A stretch of DNA of 64,000 nucleotides, taken from assembly GCA_902493855.1 (NCBI GenBank), contig CABUQV010000003.1, positions 1-64,000 of the forward strand, read 5' to 3'. The position numbers and the translations under genes were made by a program. The stretch is from an uncultured Collinsella sp. GTDB taxonomy: Bacteria; Actinomycetota; Coriobacteriia; Coriobacteriales; Coriobacteriaceae. The notes beneath the pieces were generated by a model. The model saw nothing but the letters and a program-made list of their open reading frames with translations, searched no databases and had not been told where the DNA came from. Numbering within the stretch: the first letter of the stretch is position 1; each line of letters opens with the position of its first letter. Shown in pieces: positions 15,973 through 23,539 of the stretch.

Positions 15973-16416
15973 TCACCTTAGCTTGTCGAGCTCTTGCAGA
16001 AACTCATCGACGTCTTTGAAATCGCGGTAGACCGAGGCAAAGCGGATGTACGCCACCTTGTCGATCTTGGCCAAGCGCTTGAGCACCATGTCACCCAACT
16101 CATGCGACGTGACGGCCGTCAGCGTGCGAGAGCGCAGCTCGACCTCGATGTCGTCGATAATCTCATTGAGCTTCTTAGTGTCGATATCGCGCTTGATGGT
16201 GGCGCGCATCAAGCCGACGAGCAGCTTATTGCGATCGAACCGCTGCTTGGTTCCGTCTGACTTAATGACCTCGATTGGGTCTTCGCATCGCTCGAACGTT
16301 GTAAAGCGATAGTTACACGAGCAACATTCGCGACGGCGCTTAATGGTGTTATTTGACTCCTGCATACGGGAATCAACGACGCGAGTATGTGCCTTGCCGC
16401 ATTTGGGACAGCGCAT
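15973..16416 (-). CDS. nrdR: Ribonucleotide reductase transcriptional repressor NrdR
   Basis: A 147-residue regulator. The N-terminal zinc ribbon MRCPKCGKAHTRVVDSR and CCSCNYRFTTFER provides four cysteines; the ATP-cone follows (about residues 49-139, VIKSDGTKQRFDRNKL). NrdR senses ATP/dATP and represses ribonucleotide reductase genes at NrdR boxes; none of those genes is in this window. AGGAGG lies before the ATG. Placement beside a LysM gene and lexA matches the mycobacterial nrdR-chiZ-lexA order. Confidence 0.96.
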   Translation of the reverse strand: MRCPKCGKAHTRVVDSRMQESNNTIKRRRECCSCNYRFTTFERCEDPIEVIKSDGTKQRFDRNKLLVGLMRATIKRDIDTKKLNEIIDDIEVELRSRTLTAVTSHELGDMVLKRLAKIDKVAYIRFASVYRDFKDVDEFLQELDKLR

Positions 16417-16467
16417 GGTACCTCCTCTTAAACGATAACAAGGGTACCATGCGCAGCGCGATAATGA

Positions 16468-16920
16468 TTACGAACGAGCAGGAACCTTAAGATGTGCGCC
16501 GGCGGCGAGCGAACCATGCTCCAGATGATTGACGTTACGGATCATGTCGGAAGTCTCTTGCGTGGAAAGGCCTTCGATTGGATATTCCTCGGCAAGTGAC
16601 CAAAGAGAATCACCAGGCTGAACGCGAATGGTCTCGTAGGTAACGTTGGAAACGGACTCGGCATACGCGGCGTGACGAGCGCTAAAGACCAACGTTGCGA
16701 GGACAAAGAAGAGCGTAAGCGCAACGGCAACGGCGACAATCGTCGGAACCTTCAGGGCAACGCGGGCCGGCGCGACTACAGCCTGCTGATTGCGAGCAGG
16801 CTGTACGGTCAAAGGCTGAAAGCCGGAGCGGCCACCCTGAACAACCGTAAAAGTGGGCTCCGCAGGCGTCTCGAGCTTAAGGGCGAGGTTTCCCTGGACC
16901 ATATTCGTTGCGTTCATCAT
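16468..16920 (-). CDS. LysM membrane protein divergent from lexA (YneA/ChiZ/DivS-like position)
   Basis: A 150-residue protein with a cytoplasmic segment (1-53), one membrane helix (about residues 54-80) and an outside LysM domain near the C-terminus (YETIRVQPGDSLWSLAEEYPIEG, then LEHGSLAAGAHLKVP). It shares with lexA an intergenic region that contains three LexA-type boxes. In Bacillus (YneA), mycobacteria (ChiZ) and Corynebacterium (DivS) the SOS-induced gene divergent from lexA delays cell division through a similar single-span protein; sequence identity among these is low. The same role is inferred here. GGAG lies before the ATG. Confidence 0.8.
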   Translation of the reverse strand: MMNATNMVQGNLALKLETPAEPTFTVVQGGRSGFQPLTVQPARNQQAVVAPARVALKVPTIVAVAVALTLFFVLATLVFSARHAAYAESVSNVTYETIRVQPGDSLWSLAEEYPIEGLSTQETSDMIRNVNHLEHGSLAAGAHLKVPARS

Positions 16921-16987
16921 GCTCTCCTCTCGCGTGTTTTGCTGAGAACAGTTTTATCAAGCCGCGCGGACAAAAATGTCTAGCGCG

Positions 16988-17001
16988 AGAACGAATGTTC
17001 G
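16988..17001. promoter_or_regulatory. LexA box 1 (lexA / LysM gene intergenic)
   Basis: AGAACGAATGTTCG fits CGAAC-N4-GTTCG with one mismatch. It is the box closest to the LysM gene and probably controls it. Confidence 0.75.
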
Positions 17002-17015
17002 GTTATTATTATCTT

Positions 17016-17029
17016 CGAACAGTTGTTCC
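17016..17029. promoter_or_regulatory. LexA box 2
   Basis: CGAACAGTTGTTCC matches CGAAC-N4-GTTCG except at the last base. It is central in the divergent promoter region and 28 bp from box 1. Confidence 0.75.
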
Positions 17030-17043
17030 TGTCAAGCAAAATT

Positions 17044-17057
17044 CGAACATTTGTTTG
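17044..17057. promoter_or_regulatory. LexA box 3
   Basis: CGAACATTTGTTTG matches CGAAC-N4-GTTCG with one mismatch. It is 28 bp from box 2 and lies just before lexA, consistent with autorepression. Confidence 0.75.
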
Positions 17058-17080
17058 ACATGGGTAGAGAGGATGCCCTG

Positions 17081-17725
17081 ATGGCTCGCAAAATTACCAA
17101 GCGTCAGCAGCAAATTTACGACTTCATCAAGGAGTATCAGCAGGAGAAGGGTTATCCGCCCAGCGTGCGCGAGATGGCTTCTGCCGTGGGCCTTTCCTCC
17201 CCCAGCACCGTGCACGCCCATCTATCTGCCCTGGAGGCGCGCGGGCTACTCAAGCGCGATGCCACCAAACCGCGCGCCCTGGAACTCTTTAACGAGGACG
17301 GTTCCTCTGTCTCAATTTCTAAATCTGACGAGCCCACCGCACCTCGCGGAACGGTCTCGCTACCGCTCGTTGGTCGCGTCGCGGCTGGGATTCCCATTCT
17401 GGCCGAGCAGAATATCGAAGACACTTTTACTATCCCGACCGAAATCGCCACCGATCAGGGTTCCTTTATCCTTGAGGTGCATGGGAGCTCAATGATCAAT
17501 GTCGGCATCTTCAATGGCGATTACATCATCGTCCGTGAACAAAAGAGTGCCATGAACGGTGAAATTGTCGTGGCCATGATTGATGGTTCAGCGACTGTCA
17601 AGACGTTCTACAAGGAGCAGGGACGCGTACGCCTGCAGCCCGAGAATGACACCATGGAGCCTATCTATGCAACGAATCCCGTTATCTTGGGCAAAGTCGT
17701 CGGCTTGATGCGCCGGTTCTCGTAA
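17081..17725 (+). CDS. lexA: SOS repressor LexA
   Basis: A 214-residue repressor and self-cleaving protease. The N-terminal winged helix is RQQQIYDFIKEYQQEKGYPPSVREM, then SSPSTVHAHLSALEARG. Cleavage would occur at the Ala-Gly in GRVAAGIPI (about residue 97-98); the catalytic Ser is in VHGSSMINVGIFNGDYI and the Lys in SATVKTFYK. ATG 17081 (MARKITKRQ) is preceded by AGAGG; upstream starts would add residues overlapping the third LexA box. RecA, encoded at 26052-27200, would trigger cleavage. The stop overlaps the next gene by one base (TAATG). Confidence 0.96.
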   Translation: MARKITKRQQQIYDFIKEYQQEKGYPPSVREMASAVGLSSPSTVHAHLSALEARGLLKRDATKPRALELFNEDGSSVSISKSDEPTAPRGTVSLPLVGRVAAGIPILAEQNIEDTFTIPTEIATDQGSFILEVHGSSMINVGIFNGDYIIVREQKSAMNGEIVVAMIDGSATVKTFYKEQGRVRLQPENDTMEPIYATNPVILGKVVGLMRRFS

Positions 17726-18429
17726 TGCAAAAACGCATCACCATCTTTGATACCGTCCGCGGGTTTACGATGATTTCAATGGCAGGTTTTCACGCTTGCT
17801 ACGATTTCGCCTACCTGTACGACTGGGATATGCCCTGGTTTACCCAGACTGTCTTTCAAGACATCTGGCGCGCCAGCATCAGCTGGGTATTCTTGTTTAT
17901 CGCGGGTTGGATGTGCACTCTTTCGCGCAACAATATCAAACGTGCCGCCAAATACGCCTTAGCAGCACTCGTCGTCTGGTTGGCAACAACACTTGTCTCA
18001 GTCGACGATTCGGTTAATTTTGGCATCATCTACTGCATGGCCGCATGTACCGGCATCGTGGCGTTGACCGATCCCGTCCTTAAGAAGATATCGGCGAGAT
18101 GGGGCATGTCCCTATGCCTTGTGTTGTTCGCCCTCACCTGGAGCATCCCCAAAACGATCTACCCTGTCCCCTACCTGGCGTGGCTGGGATTTCCGAGCCC
18201 TGGGTTTGTTTCAGGTGATTACTACCCCATTATCCCATTTATCTTTATGTATCTTGCAGGATACTTCGCCGCACATATAGCGCAGGGAATCGATAAGACC
18301 GTCCCTAGCTGGGCCTACGCCAACCCCCTGCCGGCGCTCGCCATCCTCGGACGTCATGCACTCCCCTTTTATCTGCTGCATCAGCCCATCATTCTGGGCA
18401 TTTTGGAGCTCGTCTACTCGGTGCGATAA
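17725..18429 (+). CDS. Heparan-alpha-glucosaminide N-acetyltransferase-like (DUF1624) membrane protein
   Basis: A 234-residue protein with about seven membrane helices. The first segment RITIFDTVRGFTMISMAGFHACYDFAYLY matches the HGSNAT-catalytic/DUF1624 start, including the conserved Arg-Gly and His, and the C-terminal FYLLHQPIILGILEL has the family His-Gln. Bacterial members are thought to acetylate sugars across the membrane, but substrates are mostly unknown. It is translationally coupled to lexA (TAATG) and its last 16 bp overlap the 3' end of hflX on the other strand, so there is no room for a conventional terminator. Confidence 0.82.
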   Translation: MQKRITIFDTVRGFTMISMAGFHACYDFAYLYDWDMPWFTQTVFQDIWRASISWVFLFIAGWMCTLSRNNIKRAAKYALAALVVWLATTLVSVDDSVNFGIIYCMAACTGIVALTDPVLKKISARWGMSLCLVLFALTWSIPKTIYPVPYLAWLGFPSPGFVSGDYYPIIPFIFMYLAGYFAAHIAQGIDKTVPSWAYANPLPALAILGRHALPFYLLHQPIILGILELVYSVR

Positions 18430-19703
18430 CGCTCGAGCCGCGGCGCGATACGGGCCGGCAGCTTCGCCACAATACGAACGCCGTCCTCAAGATATTCCTC
18501 GTGCAAAAGGGTTCCCTGCTCATGCACCAACGTGATAAGGGCGCCCTCTCGATACGGGATATCAGCAGAGAGCAACACATCGGTGGCAGCCGCCTCACGA
18601 GCAATACGGTCGACGAGATCGTCGAGTCCCTCGCCCGTCTGGGCCGAGAACAGCACGGCCTCGGGGTAGCGACGACGGAAGCTCAATCGATCAACGCTAT
18701 CGAGAAGATCGATTTTATTGAACACCGTAAGCGTCAAACGCTCGCCGGCACCGATCTCGTCAAGAACGCGATCGACTGCCTCGAGCTGGCGCTCGTAGTC
18801 CTCGTCAGAGGTATCCACAACTTTTAGGATCAGATCAGCACCAAGAACCTCGGACAGCGTGGACTTAAAGGCATCGACCAGACCATGCGGCAGTTTTTGA
18901 ATAAAGCCGACGGTATCGGTAATCGTCATGCCGCGACCGCCGGGCAGGCGATACGAACGCGTCGTCGGGTCGAGCGTAGCAAACAGCTTGTCCTGCGAAA
19001 GTACCGTAGAGCCGGTCAGGCGATTGAGCAACGTCGATTTACCGGCATTGGTATAACCGGCTAACGCGACGCGAAACGCCGGTGACTCAATGCGGCTCTT
19101 GGACTGGACATCGCGACGCTGTTCAACCTGCTTAAGCTCACGACGAAGCGCAGCGATCTTATTACGAATGAGGCGACGGTCGACCTCGAGCTGACTTTCG
19201 CCCTGACCAAAGCGTGAGCCGATGCCGCCGCGCGTCTGTTCCTTGGCGAGATGGCTCCACATGCCGCGCAGACGAGGCAACAGATATTGAAGCTGCGCCA
19301 GCTGTACCTGTAGGCGTCCCTCACGCGTCTGAGCATGCAGGCCAAAGATATCCAAGATCAGTGCCGTACGATCGATAATCTTTACCGGCTCGCCCACGGC
19401 TTTCTCCAAATAGGATTACTGCGAGGGCGTCAGGTCGTCGTCAAAAATAACGACATCGGCATCCATGCGATGTACCAGACCGCACAGCTCCTCTACCTTA
19501 CCGGAACCGATAAATGATTTGGGATACGGCTTTACCAAACGCTGAGACAAGCGAGCCACGCACTGGGCACCAGCCGTGTGGGCAAGGCGCTCCAGCTCAT
19601 CGAGCGATCGATCGAGTGGCCATGCATTGTCGCGCCATTCAACACCAACTAAAATGGCACGCTCGGGCTCGGGTGCCGTGGGAACAAGGGGGAAACGGGC
19701 CAT
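18414..19703 (-). pseudogene. hflX: GTPase HflX interrupted by an in-frame TAA
   Basis: The two open segments 19416-19703 and 18414-19409 are one gene in the same frame. The N-terminal part ends VVIFDDDLTPSQ, then a TAA codon (19416-19418), then SYLEKAVGEPVKIIDRTALILDIFGLH. In intact HflX this region runs straight through (DDDLTPSQxxxLExx...DRTALILDIF), so exactly one codon has become a stop. The rest is sound: G1 GYTNAGKSTL, G3 DTVGFIQKLPH, G4 NKID, and the ribosome-binding N-domain. HflX is a ribosome-splitting, stress-related GTPase. Restart at TTG 19409 has no ribosome site. It may be a pseudogene, a sequencing error or a strain-specific readthrough. It starts by TAATG overlap with miaA. 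Confidence 0.85.
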
Positions 19704-20641
19704 TAGGCAGCCTCAATACGATGCAGGATATCCTCAACGACCTCATCGATCGTACATTCATCCATATCAAACCACGCGATACGGTCATCGCGCTTAAACC
19801 ACGAAAGCTGACGTTTGGCATAGCGACGCGAACGCATCTTAATGAGTTCGCGAGCCTCATCCATGCTCGTCACGCCATTGAAAGCATCGATGATCTCTTT
19901 ATAGCCAATTGCCTGCATCGAAGTCAGGGCATCTCCCAGCCCCTGGTCCATAAGACCGCGAACCTCATCAACAAGACCCTGTTCAAACATCAGATCGACA
20001 CGCAGGTTAATGCGCTCGTAGAGCACCTCACGATTACGCGTCAGACCAAACCATAGGGCATGATAATGCTCGCGCGGAACACTAAACTGACTTTTTTGCT
20101 TTGCATAGGAGATACCATCATCATGCATCTCGAGCGCACGAATCACACGGCGCACGTTATGGGGATGAATAACAGCAGCCGATTCTGGATCGCGCTCGGC
20201 AAGCAGAGCATGCAGTTCTTCCTCGCCAATACGCTCGACAAGCTCCTGATAGCCCGCACGGCGATCGTCCTCAAGTTCACCCGAGGGAAAGTCCATCTCA
20301 TCAAGGGCGGCCTTGAGATACAGCCCCGTACCTCCGCAAAAAACCGGCAGGCAACCCGAACCAAGGAGACGTTCAACATGTGCGCGAGCGTCAGCCTGAT
20401 AAAGCGCCGCAGAGTACGCCACACCCGGCTCTACAATGTCGACGAGACGCAGCGGCGCCGTACACTCATCGGGCGCCATCTTTGCAGTACCGATGTCCAT
20501 GCCGCGATAGATTTGCATCGCATCGCACGACAGCACTTCGGACGAAAGACGAGCTGCCAAACGGTCGGCAACATCGCTCTTACCAACCGCCGTCGGACCG
20601 ACGATCGCAACGGCGGAAAGACCTGCCCCGGGAGAAACCAT
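19703..20641 (-). CDS. miaA: tRNA dimethylallyltransferase
   Basis: A 312-residue enzyme that adds a dimethylallyl group to A37 of tRNAs reading UNN codons. It has the P-loop IVGPTAVGKSDVA (residues 13-25), the SCDAMQIYRGMDIGTAK stretch with the catalytic Asp, the substrate loop FCGGTGLYLKA and the tRNA-binding R-x-AKRQLSWFKRD near the C-terminus. Its product is the substrate of MiaB, whose gene is directly upstream with a one-base TAATG overlap. A shared TAATG also links it to hflX downstream, giving the classic miaB-miaA-hflX operon. Confidence 0.96.
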   Translation of the reverse strand: MVSPGAGLSAVAIVGPTAVGKSDVADRLAARLSSEVLSCDAMQIYRGMDIGTAKMAPDECTAPLRLVDIVEPGVAYSAALYQADARAHVERLLGSGCLPVFCGGTGLYLKAALDEMDFPSGELEDDRRAGYQELVERIGEEELHALLAERDPESAAVIHPHNVRRVIRALEMHDDGISYAKQKSQFSVPREHYHALWFGLTRNREVLYERINLRVDLMFEQGLVDEVRGLMDQGLGDALTSMQAIGYKEIIDAFNGVTSMDEARELIKMRSRRYAKRQLSWFKRDDRIAWFDMDECTIDEVVEDILHRIEAA

Positions 20642-22011
20642 TAGCGCGGCTCACCCACAACGGAGCCGGACAAATACCAGGTCTTGGCAACGTCAACGTC
20701 AACATCAACGATCTTGCCAACAAGCTGATCGATGCTGTAACCCTCGGGGATAGGCGCATGCACGGTCTGATTCTTGGGACTCTTGCCCAGCAGGACCGCG
20801 TCGTTCTTTTTACTCGTTCCCTCAATGAGCGCCGGCACCACAGTGTGAAGATCACCCTGGTTATACTCGTGTGCCGTGGTCTCGATAACCTTAACCAGGC
20901 GGTTGAAACGCTCGAGAATAACCTCATGCGGCGTAGGATCGTCAATCTCGGCGGCCGGGGTACCGGCGCGCTTGGAATAGATGAAGGTATAGGCCTGAGC
21001 ATAGCGGACCGTCTCGGCAAGTGAGAGCGTCTGCTCAAAGTCTTCTTCAGTCTCGCCCGGGAAGCCAACGATAATGTCGGTCGAGAGCGCAATATCGGGC
21101 ATACGGTTGCGGATGCGATCGACCAGGCCCAGATAGTCCTCGCGTGTATAACGGCGATTCATCTCTTTGAGGATCCGTGTCGAACCTGACTGGACGGCCA
21201 GGTGCAACTGCGGCATAACGGCAGGCGTCTCGGCCATGGCGTCGATGGTCTCGGGAAGCAGATCCTTGGGATGCGAAGACGTAAAGAAGATGCGCTCCAC
21301 ACCCGTATCGCCCACGGCACGCAGCAGATCGGCAAAACGCGGCTTGCCAAACAGATCGCGACCATAAGAGTTAACGTTTTGGCCCAGTAGCGTAATCTCA
21401 CGCACGCCCTGGCGCACCAAACCGGTCACCTCGTCGACAATCTCCTCGAAGGGGCGGCTTTTTTCGCGACCGCGCACGTACGGCACGATGCAATAGGTGC
21501 AGAAATTATTGCAGCCAGTCATGATGGGCACCCAGGCGTGATACTGGGTCTCGCGATGCCACGGCATGCTCATGGCATCCGTATCCTCATGCTCATTGGT
21601 GCGGATATGACGCTTACCATCAAGGAACGCCTCGGCAATGAGCTCGGCCACATGTGCGATGGAATGCGTGCCAAAGATGACATTGACGTTATCGACGTTG
21701 GTGAGCAGGCCCTCGCCATCACGCTGTGCGATGCAGCCGCCCACGGCAACCACACGCTTGCCCGAAGGCGAAGGCGGCAGGCTTTTGCAGGAATTGCACT
21801 GACCGTACAGGCGAGTATCGGCGGCCTCACGCACACAGCATGTCATGAAGACAACGATATCGGCATGCTCGGGATCGAGCGCCATGAGGCAACCATACGA
21901 ATCGAGCAGACCGCTCACGCGCTCGGAATCGTGCTGATTCATCTGGCAGCCAAAGGTGCGGATAAAGTAGGTTTTACCGGCAAGAATATCGCGTACGGAA
22001 CGCTGGTCCAT
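20641..22011 (-). CDS. miaB: tRNA-2-methylthio-N6-dimethylallyladenosine synthase MiaB
   Basis: A 456-residue radical-SAM methylthiotransferase. The N-terminal UPF0004 domain supplies the second iron-sulfur cluster cysteines (TFGCQMNQHD, MTCCVRE and a third in VGGCIAQRDG); the radical SAM motif is CNNFCTYCIVPYVRG; a TRAM domain closes the C-terminus. It methylthiolates i6A37 made by MiaA. AGGA sits 9 nt before ATG 22011 but only 3 nt before ATG 22017, so 22011 is preferred. This is one of three paralogues in the window, with rimO and mtaB. Confidence 0.95.
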   Translation of the reverse strand: MDQRSVRDILAGKTYFIRTFGCQMNQHDSERVSGLLDSYGCLMALDPEHADIVVFMTCCVREAADTRLYGQCNSCKSLPPSPSGKRVVAVGGCIAQRDGEGLLTNVDNVNVIFGTHSIAHVAELIAEAFLDGKRHIRTNEHEDTDAMSMPWHRETQYHAWVPIMTGCNNFCTYCIVPYVRGREKSRPFEEIVDEVTGLVRQGVREITLLGQNVNSYGRDLFGKPRFADLLRAVGDTGVERIFFTSSHPKDLLPETIDAMAETPAVMPQLHLAVQSGSTRILKEMNRRYTREDYLGLVDRIRNRMPDIALSTDIIVGFPGETEEDFEQTLSLAETVRYAQAYTFIYSKRAGTPAAEIDDPTPHEVILERFNRLVKVIETTAHEYNQGDLHTVVPALIEGTSKKNDAVLLGKSPKNQTVHAPIPEGYSIDQLVGKIVDVDVDVAKTWYLSGSVVGEPR

Positions 22012-22060
22012 GTGCATAAGTCCTAACGATGGAAGGGAGGCGAATCGAGGCAAGCAGAAG

Positions 22061-22378
22061 CTATGCCACAGGCTTAACATCATCCATGACGACGTTATCC
22101 ATAGCAGCTCGATTGATCTGGTGAACGTAAATAGAAAGGCGGATGGCCGTGCGTGACTCCCCGTTAATGAGGATGTCGGAGAACACGGGCGCGCAGGAAA
22201 TATCAAAACCGGTTGGAATCAAAAAACCGCGCGCGATAGCCACGGCCTTAATGGCCTGGTTGACCGCACCGGCGCCGACACACTGGATGTTGACGGGTAC
22301 ACCATCCTTGACCATGCCGGCGATGGCGCCGGCAACGGACGCGGGCGATGATTTGCTTGATACCTTCAGGCAATCCAT
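22061..22378 (-). CDS. spoVS: Stage V sporulation protein S (SpoVS) family protein
   Basis: A 105-residue Alba-like protein. DCLKVSSKSSPASVAGAIAG, IQCVGAGAVNQAIKAVAIARGFL and ESRTAIRLSIYVHQI cover the entire SpoVS family profile. ATG 22378 follows AGGAGTTTCTTC. In Bacillus the gene affects septation and spore coat assembly; it also occurs in non-sporulating Deinococcus-Thermus and Actinobacteria, where its role is unclear. Here it lies downstream of a GHKL ATPase and RNase Y; spoVS and RNase Y are also neighbours in Bacillus. The organism is not expected to sporulate, so a nucleic-acid-binding role linked to RNase Y is plausible but inferred. Confidence 0.9.
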   Translation of the reverse strand: MDCLKVSSKSSPASVAGAIAGMVKDGVPVNIQCVGAGAVNQAIKAVAIARGFLIPTGFDISCAPVFSDILINGESRTAIRLSIYVHQINRAAMDNVVMDDVKPVA

Positions 22379-22452
22379 GAAGAAACTCCTGCGTTTAAAA
22401 GTACGTTTTAACTGCAATAACTTTATCGTACCGAGTGGACTCGGTAAAGGCA

Positions 22453-23538
22453 CTATTCCTCTTTGGCAAGATCGAAGGTCACAGTGATTCGATCACGAGA
22501 AACGCGAATCTTTGGGTCGCCGCAAAGGTTGAGATAGTACCGGGCGGCAAGGTCATTAAAGTCGCGCTCCACAGCACGCGAAAACTGTGCCATGTCATCC
22601 TTGGCAATACGTAGCCCGCGACGATCTTTCGCAAGATCGACAGGAGCCGGCGCATGCGAGGAAGAATCACGCTCGCGCAGCAAACGCGCGGTCACACCGC
22701 GAACGGGCTTAATCTGCCCTGCCAAAATGCGATGTGCCGTGCGCTCGGACATTTCAAGACCCAAACCCGAACAGATGCGGATAAAGTCCTCGGCATCAGA
22801 GGCAAGGCCTAAACGATCGACAACCGGAAGCTCGCTCTCGTCATCAATAAACAGGAGACGCGACGTATCGAGCCGGCTTGACGCCTGAGCATAAAGGGTC
22901 GCGGCAATCTCAGACGGAGAACCAAGATAGACATCGCAACCACGCAACTCCTCGAGCGCAAACTCACAGGCAGAGCGAATAATATTATGCGGACCGCGAG
23001 CACAGACATAACGTCCGTCCTCATCCTTGACGGCCTGGGGCCAGCTGGACTGATCGGCACGCTCACTGAGGCGGTCGGCCGCAACGCTCACCTTAAAGGC
23101 TGAACCAAGATCGACACCGGACGTGACCACACGGGCCTCGTCGGTGTTCTGCTTGATCGAAAACAATGCCATGCCACGACCGTGAACGCCCCAACGGTCC
23201 ATCTTCATGCTCTCGAGCTTGGAGGTAACGCGAGCATCGAAGATTCGCTCTTGCATATCCTGCGGAACACCCGAGCCGTTATCCAGAAAGACAAGCGTGC
23301 GGACGCCATCTTCCTTGGTCGTAGCGAGAAAGACCTTGTCGGCGCCGGCATCGCGAGCATTACGGAGCATTTCGATGACGATATCCTCGACATGCTGAAT
23401 GTCGTGCTTTGCCTGGCGCCGCTCGGCCTCCGAAACGCGGAGGCGGACATACCCCTCGCCAAGGTTCTCCTCGACGCGAAGGTTGCCCTCCCCCGACATC
23501 GACGCGATAAATGAGATGAGCTCGTTCGCGTCGCTCAT
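22453..23538 (-). CDS. GHKL-type ATPase of unknown function
   Basis: A 361-residue protein with an N-terminal GHKL (gyrase/Hsp90/histidine kinase/MutL) ATP-binding fold: the N-box IEMLRNARDAGADKV (about residue 53), the G1 motif FLDNGSGVP and the G2 loop GVHGRGMALFS. There is no HisKA domain, no MutL linker motif and no membrane helix. The C-terminal half (about 190-361) is unrecognised and ends in a small domain KIRVSRDRITVTFDLA. It starts 1 nt after the RNase Y stop and precedes spoVS, so it is cotranscribed with an RNA-decay enzyme. Catalytic role unknown. Confidence 0.75.
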   Translation of the reverse strand: MSDANELISFIASMSGEGNLRVEENLGEGYVRLRVSEAERRQAKHDIQHVEDIVIEMLRNARDAGADKVFLATTKEDGVRTLVFLDNGSGVPQDMQERIFDARVTSKLESMKMDRWGVHGRGMALFSIKQNTDEARVVTSGVDLGSAFKVSVAADRLSERADQSSWPQAVKDEDGRYVCARGPHNIIRSACEFALEELRGCDVYLGSPSEIAATLYAQASSRLDTSRLLFIDDESELPVVDRLGLASDAEDFIRICSGLGLEMSERTAHRILAGQIKPVRGVTARLLRERDSSSHAPAPVDLAKDRRGLRIAKDDMAQFSRAVERDFNDLAARYYLNLCGDPKIRVSRDRITVTFDLAKEE

Positions 23539-23539
23539 G

